DNA of 64,000 nt from the NCBI RefSeq assembly GCF_032854445.1, contig NC_088303.1, positions 20,283,501-20,347,500 on the forward strand. Reading direction: 5' to 3'. Under the pieces are notes generated by a model. That model was not told the origin of the DNA. It did not search any database and saw nothing but the letters and a program-made list of their open reading frames with translations. The position numbers and the translations under genes were made by a program. Positions 30,976 through 42,702 of this stretch are shown piece after piece (positions within the stretch are counted from its first letter, which is position 1; each line of letters starts with the position of its first letter). The DNA is from Liolophura sinensis. Its lineage: Eukaryota; Mollusca; Polyplacophora; Chitonida; Chitonidae.

Positions 30976-33069
30976 TTAACATTTCCAAGCCTGTTTCCTC
31001 AACTACAAACCTGGTTTCTCAGAGAGTTGCATGAACTTCACACTCATTGAAAATTGGTACATAAGTCAATAGCAATTCTGACATTTGTAACCTTGTTTCT
31101 TTTCCAGTTGAGCACAAGGCCTTAAGGAAAAACGATGACGGGGCGAGTTCCTATGTGGTAATGTTGCTTACCTTTCGTGTTGCGGAAGTGGAACTCCTTT
31201 AACTGGCACAAATGTATCACATTTTGGGATTTAACTTGTACTAATGTATAACGCCACGGGCATGGAAATTTAACAGCATTAATTGTATGACTTTATGGAC
31301 ATGGATATTTTATTGGCACTAATGTATACCGTCATGTTCAAATTTACCTGGCCGCCTTCAGTGACATCATATACACCAATAATGGTGTCTGCAATAGTTT
31401 GCTTGATATCATGAATCCATAGAAACATTTCGTGATAGCTGAAATATCGGCTCAAATGTTATTTAGGGAGACTGCTGTAAGAAGATATCATTTGGGTACA
31501 ACGTCTCGGTTTTGTCTATGATACAGTTTTATGCGGATCAGTGTGTAGGCCTATGTACACTTAAATGTTTGAAGAGGTGTGATTGGCTGCCCTTGGAGAT
31601 AACCTTAGTCCGTTGTCTATTAGATCATGCCACCACATTGCTGTCGTATAAGTGAAACATTCTTGAGTAGAACGTAAATCATCAAATAAACAAATAAATA
31701 AATACATTTTAGATGATGTGATTCGACGACTCAAACTCTTCCGCGCTCATTTAGCCGTGTTTTTTTTTAGCCAGGCATGCCAGGCGGTTTGTCCGTTAAA
31801 GGGCAAGATGCGCTGCATGCTAATCATCTAGCACTTCCCACTTTATACCTGTTTTAAATGTTGATATCAGTGTATGGCGTAAATCACAAGGCGAATAAAT
31901 AAGTTAAATATTGTTTTACAGGCACAAGATTCGCTATCGTTAACACATTGTTTGGTTAGTCGGCAGCATTATTCCGTTAAAAAGGAGAAATATGCTCTAA
32001 TAATGCCAACAGCGAACAATCAGGACAAGTATCAGGACAAGGGGAATTTTGTTACCTAAGGAAGGCTTCTCCATAAAGTTGTACACAGCCAAGTGGAAGT
32101 CACAAAGAAAGATTTCCTTCTTACAAAGCGAAAGGTAGCCTAATTTTCATTTTCATAGTTTCTTCTTCTTTTACCCATCCACCAAAAACAGTAACCATTG
32201 TACATAACAATTCACAGACTCGAGTTTGCATCTACATGTGTACATATGCGTCCTGATGCCGTAGATATTATTAGGACTGCTGACAAGGAAATGAAATCTT
32301 CCTGAACTCATTTAAAATACTACTAAAGCGAAGGATGGGCGGCAATTTTTTTTTACGTTCAAGAGAGCGAAGTTGATCTTTTGATAAATCTAGATAGATA
32401 TTGGGGGATCAACAGCTCGAAATTTTACAGCCTGTTGGTCTGTGACATTAAGCATTGTAAAGGAGTAACATGACATGTCGGTGAGGTTAATTGTGGACTA
32501 TTTCCGAAGTTTCCTTCAGGAATGAACGTCAGTCCAAAGATAGCCGCGCATTCTGGACGACATATGGATGTACTACCAGATCCTGAACAGGATTCCGTGA
32601 TGAATTGCTGAAAGATAGGCCTACTACAACATTATTCCTTTAAGAACATAACTTTGTCTACAGACTGTCTGTATATCAGAAGAATTTTTAAATATTGAAA
32701 ACAGAAGGCCTGTCGAGACTGCTCATTCAAGTCTGCATGTGGTTCGTCATTTTACCCAAAAAGATGATGTCATGGTGAATCTGCTTACACATGCACACTT
32801 AGGGCTACACATTATTTACAAAGAAGTGGTTTCTTCTCCGGGACCACGGAATCTTGATAAATCTTTTCTTAACTTGACCCGGAACATTTGAACAGTGGTA
32901 TGCTTTGTTCTCAGGCATTTTGATGTCATAAACTCATCGCAAGCTACATTTAGTTTCGCTTGCAAGGGCTCTGAACACGTTAGTCTCCACTGGAGAGGTT
33001 CTAATCAGGTCTATCATGTTGAAAATAAAAATAATGGAAATAATTGTGCTCCTGATGCTTGAGTATAAC
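30976..33069. other. Gene-poor stretch with one possible small exon
   Basis: After a TTTTCCAG acceptor, 31108-31157 is open (EHKALRKNDDGASSYV) and ends before GTAATG. It would join in phase to the RING exon at 34071, but a 50-nt exon cannot be supported alone. A diverged SINE-A lies at 31595-31712. Nothing else was recognised. Confidence 0.3.
31595..31712 (+). repeat. SINE-A fragment, diverged
   Basis: CCACCACATTGCTGTCGTAT, AAGTGAAACATTCTTGAGTA and an AAATAAACAAATAAATAAAT tail. Confidence 0.7.
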
Positions 33070-33240
33070 GTTTAGTTTTATTTATTTATTTGATTCGATG
33101 TATCGTATTTCACAGCCAGCGTTGTGAGAAGAAAACAGGGAATCCACGATCATCCGCTGGTTGGAATTGACCTCACAGCGATCGCAATGGTGAGAGACTC
33201 CTGGGTCATACTGCGCTCGTACGCTAACCATTAGACTATA
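33070..33240 (-). repeat. SINE-A copy with internal deletion
   Basis: It starts with TTTATTTATTTGATTCG, loses most of the body, and keeps CCACGATCATCCGCTGGTTG and the head (CTCACAGCGATCGCAATGG ... GTACGCTAACCATTAGAC). Confidence 0.8.
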
Positions 33241-33339
33241 TTGTTTATACATATCATTCTGTCTGGAATTCTCCTTTAACATATACTGATTATAGATGTT
33301 TCAGCTGAAGTGCAGGCATAATTTGTGCTTTTGCTCAAT

Positions 33340-33765
33340 CTAACTTATAAGAGCTAACGTCTCCTGCTTCTCTCAGTGCAGTCACTCCGGAAACAGACCT
33401 GGGAAATGCTAACGCTTCTTGCTTTCTCTCAGACCAGTAACTTCAAAAAGAAGACCTTGGAAGTGCTAAAACTTCCTGCTTCTCTCAGGCCAGTAACTCC
33501 GGAAACAGACCTGGTAAGTGCTAAGAGCCCCGCCCTATATAAGCTTCTTGTTTCTCTCAGGCCAACAACTCCGGAAACAGACCTGGTAAGTGCGAAGATG
33601 TTCTTGCTTCTCTCAGGCCAGTAACTATGTAAACAGGCCTGGAAAATGTTAGCGCTTCTTGCTTCTCTCAGGCCAGTAACTCCGGAAACAAACCTGGAAA
33701 ATGATAGCGCTTCTTGCTGCTCTCAGCCCAGTAACTCCGGAAACAGACAGGAAATTTCTAACGCA
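33340..33765. repeat. Tandem repeat, about 60-bp unit
   Basis: Seven or so units built on GCTTCTCTCAGGCCAGTAAC followed by TCCGGAAACAGACCTGG and a spacer near 15 bp. The pyrimidine tract plus CAG resembles a splice acceptor in every unit, which may be coincidence. The overlapping open frames (33376-33624, 33701-33895) are repeat-derived. Confidence 0.85.
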
Positions 33766-34070
33766 CCAGGCTTCCTTTCCAGTAGTACATTTTTTGTGTA
33801 AGGCATTAATATTAATCAAGGCACTCCCGACTCAGCCAATGAGAATGTTCACTAAGATTTTTGAATCGCAGGGAGCCTTTACTGGCCCACATTGATCATG
33901 TACGTTACTGTCTACAACCACGTGTTTTGCGACACATCACGATAGAGATTGGAATTGTTTAAACATGATTAAATTTACTCATTTGATTGATTACTTTCTT
34001 ACGCCGTACCCAAAGATAAAAATACGGCAGCAAAGATAAATGATAATGACATAAATCTTTGATATTTCAG

Positions 34071-34223
34071 AAGAGTCGAAAAGGAGAAAACAGGGAGAAG
34101 TGTCCGAAGTGTTTCCATCGTGAGTCTAACTGTTTCTTATTTCCCAATAGGCACGCTACTTGTACACCTTGTAGTCAGGAGCTACAAATGGCTCATCTGC
34201 TGTGTCCACTGTGTCGAAAGTAG
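34071..34223 (+). CDS. Probable last exon of a RING-finger protein gene
   Basis: After a GATATTTCAG acceptor, 50 codons are open to TAG at 34221-34223. The peptide has CPKC near residues 11-14, a cysteine at 21, then NRHATCTPC, and ends with LLCPLCRK. Spacing and order fit a C-terminal RING (two CxxC pairs flanking an H-x-x-C-x-x-C), as in many E3 ubiquitin ligases where the RING is the last domain. One expected zinc ligand (the residue two before the histidine) is not cysteine, so the domain may be atypical or decayed. Upstream exons were not identified with confidence; 31108-31157 is one phase-compatible candidate. Surrounding sequence is repeat-rich. It could be a retained pseudo-exon. Confidence 0.5.
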   Translation, partial: KSRKGENREKCPKCFHRESNCFLFPNRHATCTPCSQELQMAHLLCPLCRK

Positions 34224-34994
34224 ATAGAGAACTTGATGTATGTATTATACTAGAATGGTGTTCACCGAAGTTTCTCCTCATTGGATGAGAGAGCTACGTA
34301 TTAAAACGAAATCTTGTCCAATCTGCTGGTGGGATAGTTAATTGTCTGATTGTATGACGTCATTATATGTTAAGAGTGAATAACCGCATGTTTAATAAAC
34401 ATATCTCTAGTAGAATTTGGTGTTTTCTTGTAACAAGTGTGTTCAACTTGAATCATTTTTATAACATATTCCTAAATATTATCATAATTGGGATTAAATG
34501 CATGTGTTTGGATATTAACAACAAAGTTACATTTCAAATAAATTTATTAGACATGCATCCCATCCTGATTTACAACATTATTATACAACGACGATATATA
34601 CCAAGAGGGAGGTTCACTCTGCAAGAAAATTTTAAATATCCTTTTCTCCTGAAAGATAAAACCGAAAAAAATGTTAAAGATCATATTTGCAAATACAGTT
34701 TCACTCTCTTTCATTTGATTTTGCCATCATTTATATGTTTTCTTCTCCTTTAAGCATGACTTATGGATCTATCGCTCACTCATTCGTCTAAAGCATTGGC
34801 CTCTCAAGCCGGCACATGTAGGTCACTGACCAGAGAGACTTTCAGCCATGAAGTTAGTCAAGAACATGGCGAAGGAAGGTGCTTTTTTCGATCACCTCGA
34901 TCACCTCTATCCATATTGAGTTTTCATCAGTGGGATTTGAATAAAATAATCTTTACGGCGTTAAAGACACCCATATAAAAATATTTTGTTCTTT
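34224..34994. other. AT-rich spacer after the RING exon
   Basis: Possibly 3' UTR of the RING-finger transcript: GTTTAATAAACATATC near 34390 includes an AATAAA word. The 128-codon open frame at 34367-34753 is low-complexity, AT-driven and has no motif. Confidence 0.35.
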
Positions 34995-35247
34995 ATTTGA
35001 TTGGTGTTTTTCGCCGTACTCAGGAATATTTCACTTATGCCACGGCGGCCAGCATTATGGTGGGAGGAAAGGGGACAAAGCTCGTGGGAAACCCACGACC
35101 ATCCGCACGTCACTGGTAGACCTTCCCACGTACGACCGGAAAGGAAGCCAACAGGAGCTGGACATGAACTCACAGCGACCGCATTGGTGAGAAGCTCCTG
35201 GGTCCTAGTACAGCACAAGCACACTAACCATCAGGCAACGGAGCCCC
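34995..35247 (-). repeat. SINE-A copy, near full length
   Basis: TATTTGATTGGTGTTTTTCGCC, CACGGCGGCCAGCATTATGG, ACCCACGACCATCCGCACG, and a head ending GCACACTAACCATCAGGC before GGAGCCCC. The tRNA-like box A and B regions are recognisable on the minus strand. Confidence 0.9.
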
Positions 35248-35699
35248 GCCCTATATAAGTAAATAACTGAATACAATGGTCAGTTCTCTTTATCAAGTCG
35301 GCAATATTGTTGGTGCGTTTCTTTTCATAACTTCTTTTACTTTCTTTTTTTTCTTTTGAGGCGTTATACCTGTATATTGAGATCGCATACGGTATTTACC
35401 GTTCCTTCATGTTCATAGTACATGGGCGAAGATGTTTCCTTGATTTTGTTCAAAATTCCTTTCATATTCAATGTTTAACTAGAATGTTATCGTTTATTTC
35501 CTAATTTCTGTTAACTAAGTATACTCTCATATCACAAAAAAAAAAAACGATATTGTCTGTAGCAGTACTATCCAATCATTGCCCCATCAATCAATTCGGA
35601 GGTAAATCTTGGGTCCATCGGTTACATTGTATGTACATGTACATACGTGACCTGCATTGTAACTAAAACTTGGCGTTACATTCATACAGTATATTTAAA

Positions 35700-35790
35700 G
35701 ACATATAGCACAGAGAGTAAAACTAGAGCAGCCACGACAATCAAATCTGACAAATGGTCACACCGGTGAAATACTTATCAATACTTCAGT
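35700..35790. repeat. Dispersed repeat shared with 10980-11060
   Basis: GAGTAAAACTAGAGCAGCCACGAC, followed by CAAATGGTCACACCGGTGAAATAC, recurs with few changes at about 10985-11056. It is an unclassified dispersed repeat seen in both places as a short block. Confidence 0.6.
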
Positions 35791-35939
35791 GGCGAAAGCA
35801 CTATGGCGGCATGGACGCACCCTGCCACAGAAATACACAGCATATGTACACCTACCTAAGGACTCGTCGTCATCATATGACTAGTACTACGTGTCGTTTT
35901 GAGGATGGGAGGGTGGGGAGGGGGGGGGTGTCAGCTGCG

Positions 35940-36115
35940 TGACGTCACACCTTCAATGTCGCGCCAAAATGTCACGCGCGAGAGCATCAGCTCCATGTCG
36001 CACCAAAACTGATCAATGTGTGGGCTTCATGTTGTTCCCGCCAAAACTGGTGAGCTCCATTTTCGCGCCAAAGCTGATGTCACGCGCGAGAGCAGCTCTG
36101 TTTTTCAGCTTGATT
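35940..36115. repeat. GC-rich partial duplication
   Basis: CGCGCCAAAATGTCACGCGCGAGAGCA near 35960 is repeated in altered form near 36064 (CGCGCCAAAGCTGATGTCACGCGCGAGAGCA). The block is CpG-rich in an otherwise AT-rich region and could mark a promoter, although no transcript can be tied to it. Confidence 0.5.
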
Positions 36116-36195
36116 ATTTCGTTGAGGTCCGCGCTGCCTCGTCCAATGAACGAGGAGGATGAGGGAGTCGTGCTGGAGAAGGGAGCAAAACAACA

Positions 36196-36400
36196 TTGCA
36201 TAGTATAACATTGTATAACATTGTATAGTATAACATTGTATAGTGTAACATTGCATAGTATAACATTGTAACAGTGTGTATAGTATTTACATTAGTATTT
36301 ATAGCATTAGGCGCGTGAGTGACGTCACGCGAGATAACATTGTATAGTATAACATTGTAACCACGTGTATAGTATTACATTAGTATTGTATAATATTATA
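36196..36400. repeat. Tandem repeat of TATAGTATAACATTG
   Basis: About ten degenerate 15-22-bp units (TATAGTATAACATTGTA and variants), interrupted near 36310 by another GTGACGTCACGCGAG word like those in the block just upstream. Confidence 0.85.
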
Positions 36401-36781
36401 TTTTTGGGTTGGCTTGTAAAAAAAATCATCATATGAGTCACTGACATCGATTTGTCAACAGGCATTTTCTTATGTAATATGTTTTTTCGAGGCGAATTTC
36501 TTGACCCACCCTGTTTGCAACCAGTGAAATCATGTGGTTCTCTAACTTCTGGATTGTCTTACAGAATAGCTTGTCATGTCACACAATTATCTGTTGATAT
36601 CGGCAGTCATACCTTTTCATGTATGTGCAGAAGCGAATAGCGCTGGGCGCTGACCTAGCGAGCATTATGAGAAGTGGTCTTGGATTAGCCATACATGCCG
36701 CCTGACCTGTTAGACAAAAAAAGTCAATAATGTCATCGGTATGCATCATAGATGGCGTGACGCGAGGCGCATGACGGCTAG

Positions 36782-37429
36782 AGCTTATCGCGAAGTGATT
36801 CGGGTCGACTCGATCGGAGTGAAGTGGTTGTAACTCCAACACAAGGAAAAGTTATCACATTGTCCAGGTATGTACCGAATAGTTGTGTTTGGTCGATTAC
36901 ATCTTTTGATCCGTGGTTGTCCGAACTACTGTGTGTAACTGACAGACGTGTACATGGGCTTGACAGGCAAGCCTGACTTTTCACATGGGTTTAGTTCACC
37001 CGGCACGGAGAGTCATGTTTCACCAGATTTGTTCTATCTTCTAAAGTCCAGGAGTCTCAAAATGATTTGGATATAATATTCTAGTCATTCTCTTGGTCCG
37101 CAGTTGTTTTGAAGTGTGGTTTGAAGCTTAAAGCATTGATGACCAAGTTCAAACATGTTTGGTATAGAGCGAAACATTTTAGGACATTTTTAACAAGGGG
37201 AATAAATCTGGGGTTGTGTCATCATTGTATAATGAGTTACTTCCCCTGAATTTATGGAGCGAAACATAGGAATGTCAGAGCTTTAATTTAATCAGGCGTT
37301 ACTATACGACTGTAAAATCCTGAATTAATAAAGCAATATTTGTATTGTCATTTTTGTTTATGTTTTATGATTATAATTATTTATTTATTTACTTGCTATT
37401 ACAGAAGTAACGAGCCAGAGCCATCGTAG
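36782..37429 (+). other. Candidate terminal exons of an unidentified gene
   Basis: The segment 36782-36867 is open (29 codons) and ends at a good donor (CCAG then GTATGT). It joins in phase to 37405-37429 after a TATTACAG acceptor and stops at TAG. An AATAAA lies at 37655-37660, downstream of that stop. The peptide is not recognised. The composition is CpG-rich near 36770, so this could instead be a promoter with an untranslated first exon. Confidence 0.2.
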
Positions 37430-37879
37430 CCTTTAAGGACCGTCACAGTCCATCTTTCCGGGTGTCCAACGTGCAGCCCAGGCGGACCGAAAAGAGACGG
37501 ACAGGGGCAGATAACCTAGCCTATGTATACTTTTGAAACTTGTTCACTGAGTGGAGCCGATCTCAGAACCCAAGAGGATAAATATTTAAACTAACTGTGG
37601 TTCACCTGATGTATATATGCAAATGTTTAAGAGATAAGTGCGTAATTTATCTTTAATAAATATTTGAGTATATTCTTTTACACTTGATCAGGGCAGTATT
37701 TTAATCCACCACGCTATATGTATGTAGCGTTGTATTGTTTGTGACGTGCTAGAAGGAGTTCTTGTTTATTATTTTACAAGATATCGCATGAAGTAAAGTG
37801 CAATTTGAAGAGAGTGTTTAACGGTCAAAGGAGTTTTATTTATTTGTGGATACTGGCTAACTTAAAAGCTAAAGTGATG

Positions 37880-38080
37880 TCATTTATTTGTTTGTTTAGT
37901 TGGTGTGTAACGCCTTGCTCAAAATTCTCGCATTCAGTTGTCAGCGGGCATGTCTGTGGGTTGGATGCTAAACTCGGTGGGCCTGGTCTGGATCGAACCC
38001 ACGATAGATCTCATTGATGAAGGGCTAGGAGACTTTCAATGGACGTGATTTCTCCCCTCTCGGTGAGCCATGTCCCAGAC
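37880..38080 (-). repeat. SINE-like element, diverged
   Basis: TTTATTTGTTTGTTTAGTTGG and GTGTAACGCCTTGCTCAAAA resemble the tail side of SINE-A. The rest, including GGATCGAACCCACGA (box B-like on the minus strand), has diverged or belongs to a related family. Confidence 0.45.
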
Positions 38081-38445
38081 ATAGATCTTCTCCAAGAAGT
38101 ATTTTAGAGACAATCAATTAAAATGTTGTATACGTATTTTTATGTTTCCTGTATCATTTCCACGGTGTTTAACTAACCTGATGACAGTACAAGTTTCTAT
38201 GATGTAAAACGGATATGATGCCCGTTTGTTTGTTTATTTGTTTATGCAGACTTACATGTATATATATACACACATATGGAATATATTATATAATGAATAA
38301 AGGTATATTTTTTTGTACTAGTTTATTGTGCTAATGGTTGTTCTAAATCTCTATACGTATACGTTTCAGTGACGTTTAGTTTATTGACGTATTTAGTTTA
38401 TTCCTCAGGTGTTGTTATGACGTATACTATTTTACTCCTTTATAG

Positions 38446-38610
38446 GCCATCACTGGTCAAGAGCTGAAATCCAGTTCGCGATTTTTGGATACGGCTTCAA
38501 GTCTGCAACAGAATCAGCAATATCATTTTGTGAGAGAAAATTTCAAGGGGAATAACTCTGGCCCTCTTGTTGACACGGCTGTAGAACAACCCTTGGCGCT
38601 GTATGGTTAA
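38446..38610 (+). other. Candidate coding exon, 54 codons, unknown product
   Basis: Follows a pyrimidine-rich TTTACTCCTTTATAG acceptor and is open in one frame to TAA at 38608-38610. The peptide is Gln/Ser/Asn-rich (SSLQQNQQYHF, then EQPLALYG at the end) with no domain. It has no in-frame ATG, so if real it is a last exon. Its upstream partner is not identified. Confidence 0.25.
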
Positions 38611-41059
38611 TCTAAGCCCGCAGTCAGAGAGTGTGAAGATGTCCTCTGTACAAATGAGTCAGTTCGACTTCATGAATTATGGAGTATCTCCAGGATTCAA
38701 GCATGTTTGATGTGGTCAGAAAATACTGGATCTTTCTTCAGTTAGGGTGATTGGGAAGCGGGGGGGTGCTGGGAGACCAGATATATAACAAAACACAGAG
38801 CACTTTTCACTCTCTGCATTCACTTTACATCGCAGCCACCACTAGCAAAAAAAAAAAGAAATCTTGAACCATACCGAGGTCACGGGGGTTGCGATGACGA
38901 GGCGGGGAGTGATGTCAGAATATACAAAAAACTTTATACACAAGGATTCTCTTCATCTGAAGTATGCACAACATGATGCTAAGTGATACGGGAACCAATT
39001 TTATTGATTAAATATTTCCACGCATGAGCATCAGTGGTGAGGCTAAGCCTACACACGCCTATGTGCGTCACACCAGCTCCAAATGTCAAGCTTGTCCATT
39101 GGTGGCAGTGATGTAAAGCGTACATAGAGAGCGGTACGTGCGCTGTAAGGAGTCTGAGAAGACATATGTTCATTCATTCTGCAGCGTCATGACGTCACTA
39201 TTGGTTTCGCTTGAAATGATATGAGAAGTAACGCTGTCACAAGAGGGGGTGAGGATGGGACATCAGATGTGATGTATCCAACCATATCCCTAACCAACCA
39301 GCCATAATGGTCATGTTCACGTATCCAAATTTGGCGGCACTTTCATGATGAGCGAAAGCTTCGATTGACACAGCTTCAAGTTTTCTCCATCATTTTAAGT
39401 GATAGCTAAGAACATGGCATGCGTAAATGTGGGGAAAATATGTATTTTCATACCAGCAAAAGTTTGATTACGCTGTACACCATGAACTGTGATCCTATGA
39501 CATGCTGTTTACCAGTCCCTGTAGTTTAGACTTCTTCGTCCTCTTAATATTTGGATAGAGTTGATGCCACAATTTCCAAATTGTCTAAATCATTCTCTGT
39601 GCTTTTAAAGATGATTTGAACATATTTTCCGCTTCACAAGAACATTGTGGGTCAGTTTATCCTTTCCCTAACTCTCACCAGTTCAGTGCTAAAGTTATAG
39701 GGTTTGTTCACTTTTGTTTTTTGTCAACAGAGTAGAAGCCTAATGGAACCGAGTCGCATCGCCTTAAGATTTATGTCATGGTCGTTTTGTGATATGTTGA
39801 TTTTTATGTCAACACTGTATTTCTAGGGTTGCCTTACTATCAAATCGGAGGATCCTGTAACTTTTGATGATTAACACCACTCCTGTTGGAATTGTCTGTT
39901 ATTTACTGCCATAAGAGGCATATTTTCAGGTTCCAGAACACTGAAGATTTGTTCACCATGATATTTTGTGTTCACCATGTTGTTTTATCCATTAACGATA
40001 TACCATGAAGAATATGATGTTTTCCGGCAATTTATGTACATACATATATGTTAGTCTAAAGTCTAAAGCAACACAAAGGCTGCTCAGATAATTATAACTA
40101 GTTCCAATGATGGAAATTACCTTAAAGGTACAACAATTATCCCATTATTATTTGATGGTTCAAACCGTTCATGTTGTCGTTAGGCTGTACATACTTCATA
40201 CACCAAGAAAAAATGGTGTGCAATTATTCAGATGTGCTGTTTTGAGGATTTCTGATGGTTTGACGGCCATTCCTTTAACCTGAGTGTAAACATGAAAAAG
40301 ATATGCTGTGTGTGTCATATGCAGTGTACTCTCCATATATGTGGATAAATAGAGAATTGCATCAAAGATGGGTTTGTAATTATTTGGTACCTGTGTTCTC
40401 TGGCTATACACGTGGCAGTTTACATAACATGAAGAATTAAACACTATTATAAAACTCTTTACTCTTGTTGCCAACAAATGAATTGACTGTTTACATGCTT
40501 GATTTTTGTGATTCTTTCTTCAGGAATGAAAATAGGGGTAGACAGTGATTGCTACAAAATTTGTTTACAATATTTTCAATCCTTTACTGTACGTTACACG
40601 TGTTTGTTGTACATTACAGTCACTTGGAATTTAACCTAAATGCTTACAGGAGAAATCCAGAATTGAAAATGGATTCCTTTGAATCCATAACTTTGTGTGC
40701 TAATCCGCCAGACAAATCAGCTGTCTCAACAATGTAGGGCGCTGTTATAGCCAAACCCATGGCACTACATGAATACTCTTACACATGTTTCAATGCTGTG
40801 TACAAAGTTTACAAAAAAGTGTTTTTTCTTCGAGTCCAGAATACCGAAATACCTTTACTTGTCATGACTTTGCACTTTTAAAAACTGTGACGGCATGACG
40901 TCATAATGTCATCAGCTAATTAAAAATTTCTCCCTTCTTCTGCAGTCATATTTATATTTTTGTAGGTCTGTAAATACCTATGGTATCGACACGAATAGCA
41001 AACGTTTTCTTTCAGCATGTCTTACAATCTCAGTGACTTAAACAATCTTAGGGTTCAGA
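38611..41059. other. Spacer without recognised genes
   Basis: Mixed AT-rich sequence with an A-run near 38848 and many short open frames lacking motifs (38979-39173, 40196-40477, 40549-40737). No repeat could be named by eye. Confidence 0.45.
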
Positions 41060-41061
41060 AA

Positions 41062-41250
41062 TGTGTAGAGGGTTGACACCTCAAGACTTACGCCGGGAAG
41101 TGGACACGAACGGGGCCTACATCTGTTCCCAGGGATACAAGTTGGTGTCCATATGGGAGTGTGAGTTTCTTCGCCTACGGAGATTCCGGCTATGGCAAAG
41201 CCGTGACAAACCAAGACCGGCGTATGGATGTGAAAATCTGCGGCGTCACC
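41062..41250 (+). pseudogene. Possible polymerase-region fragment of the decayed Polinton
   Basis: An open stretch with GYKLVSIWECEFLRLRR, a GY-x-V-x-x-x-WECE-type motif that I associate with the polymerase-encoding region of such elements. Nothing of the polymerase catalytic motifs is present. It abuts the capsid fragment that follows, an order that implies deletion or rearrangement. The assignment rests on one motif. Confidence 0.3.
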
Positions 41251-41254
41251 TGCT

Positions 41255-41700
41255 GAACAACGTGACCGTCCTCATCCGTCTCACCGTTCAAGGACGCGTT
41301 TGCCTTGATGTCCGGTGAAGAGGCTCCCGACTACAAGATCCGCTTGGTGGAAGTGTTGATTTTTGTGTGGAAAGTCAAAGTCACTAGCGGTGTTCAACTG
41401 GGTCATTTGAAAGCGTTGGCCAAAGCCCCTGCCAAATACCCTATCCGCCTCGTGCTGATCAAATATTTTTCTGTGCCCACCCTCATGAAAGAACAAAACT
41501 GATTTCTTCGGAGCTTACCGACACGTTTAGTGGTGGGATGCGTGAGCAACACGGAACTACGCTAAAAACCCGTTCCATTTCCAGCACTTGTACACAAACG
41601 CCTTGTATTTCGTCAGAACGTACATTAACCTCTTTACCAACACGAGGAAAGTGTTTTACGACGAGGGGAAACTTGTCGGAGTGCAGGCGCCCCAGCGTGT
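41255..41700 (+). pseudogene. C-terminal half of a Polinton major capsid protein
   Basis: A frame-shifted series of segments: KDAFALMSGEEAP, KVKVTSGVQLGHLKALAK, KYPIRLVLIKYF, LPTRLVVGC and KNPFHFQHLYTNAL, then a further shift into YINLFTNTRKVFYDEG. Their order matches the middle and C-terminal parts of the F54H12.2-like capsid family of Polintons and adinto-type viruses. At least two frameshifts and one stop interrupt it. The N-terminal half is not upstream but lies on the opposite strand at 42109-41720. Confidence 0.65.
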
Positions 41701-41719
41701 CAACCGACCGACTTTGGGC

Positions 41720-42109
41720 CTTGTGCTGCAACAGTGTACCACAAGGCGGAGGACAGCTGGGTGTTCTTGGCATCTGCGCCGTAAGACAACAACGTCTCCA
41801 AGTAGGCACTGTACGCTTACATGTTCGTGGAAGCCGTGATGAGTTTGTCGTTCAGGGAGACGTCGACCTGTTGCCACAGCGAATGCAGCCACAGATTAGT
41901 CGGAGCTACACTCTCTCCGTCCTCCACAACCTCTCCCCGTCGAGGATTTTCGCCTTCACATACATCATTGTGTTGGCCAAGTCCAAGTAAGTGTCACCGT
42001 ACGCGTTGGTGATGAGAAATTCCACGGGCCCCACGTCGCTCAGGCTGACGAAGGCATCACAGCGACCTTCTCGAACGCTGCTCGGCAGGGGGTAAGGTCC
42101 ACAAATCAA
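41720..42109 (-). pseudogene. N-terminal half of a Polinton major capsid protein, inverted relative to its C-terminal half
   Basis: Read on the minus strand from 42109: a segment with DVGPVEFLITNAYGD and YLDLANTMMYVKAKI, then after a shift NLWLHSLWQQVDVSLNDKL, a stop, and AYSAYLETLLSYGADAKN. This is the front half of the same capsid family as the + strand segments at 41255-41700. The two halves face each other tail to tail, so an inversion breakpoint lies at about 41650-41730. Confidence 0.65.
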
Positions 42110-42479
42110 AAAGTCACTTCTGACGGACGGACAACACTCGGCATAGGGGAGAGCTATGGCGATAGCTGAAAATATCCGGTGCGAAGCGTGGTTTGGTGCG
42201 TCGATGTTGGCGGGAGAGCATGCGTCTTCTGGGCCTAACGGGCAGGTAAGGACGAGTGGGAGCGTTACGTTTTCTGGGTCCTGCGTGCAGGTGACGAGTG
42301 GGAGCGGTGCGTCGGACCTTTCGTTTTATAGACGTCTCTCCCACCCCGTTCAGCTTGCCCAGCATCCTGCACTGGGCGTAGCGACTGGTTTTGATCACCA
42401 GCTGTTTCCCCCCACCAGAGCGCGTCGTTTAAGGGCCTGGCTCACCGGCACGCCCTCGTCCCACACTTCGTCTATGACT

Positions 42480-42660
42480 TTCAGTCATGGACGAAGTTTA
42501 AGCCGGCTTTAACAAGGGCTGTGCCATTTTGATGAAACTGCCGAGCAAGCAGTGACCGCGCTGTACAACGGCACCCCGAAACACAGGTAACCCACCTCCG
42601 CCGGCTTGCTTGGTGTAATAGTCGATGTAGGATCGGCACATGACGAGTTCGTCTACGACG
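42480..42660 (-). pseudogene. Small Gly-rich virion-type protein fragment
   Basis: On the minus strand, GGGGLPVFRGAVVQRGHCLL followed by GSFIKMAQPLLK. A G-x-G-LPVFRG-x-x-x-QRGHG-type start is typical of a short protein encoded beside the capsid gene in these elements. It breaks off at a stop soon after. It lies between the capsid and fibre-like pieces. Confidence 0.45.
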
Positions 42661-42702
42661 TGCATTGCAAAGGAAATGCGCGCCGCTGTCGAAAGTGAAG
42701 TG

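Noticed and set aside
32060-32133. Open segment ending at AAAGCGAAAG then GTAGCC, considered as an exon of the RING gene
   Set aside because: Its end phase does not fit the RING exon at 34071 and its acceptor is poor.
34367-34753. 128-codon open frame on +
   Set aside because: Composition is AT-driven (Ile/Asn/Phe/Leu-rich), with no domain and no splice context. It is more likely 3' UTR or spacer.
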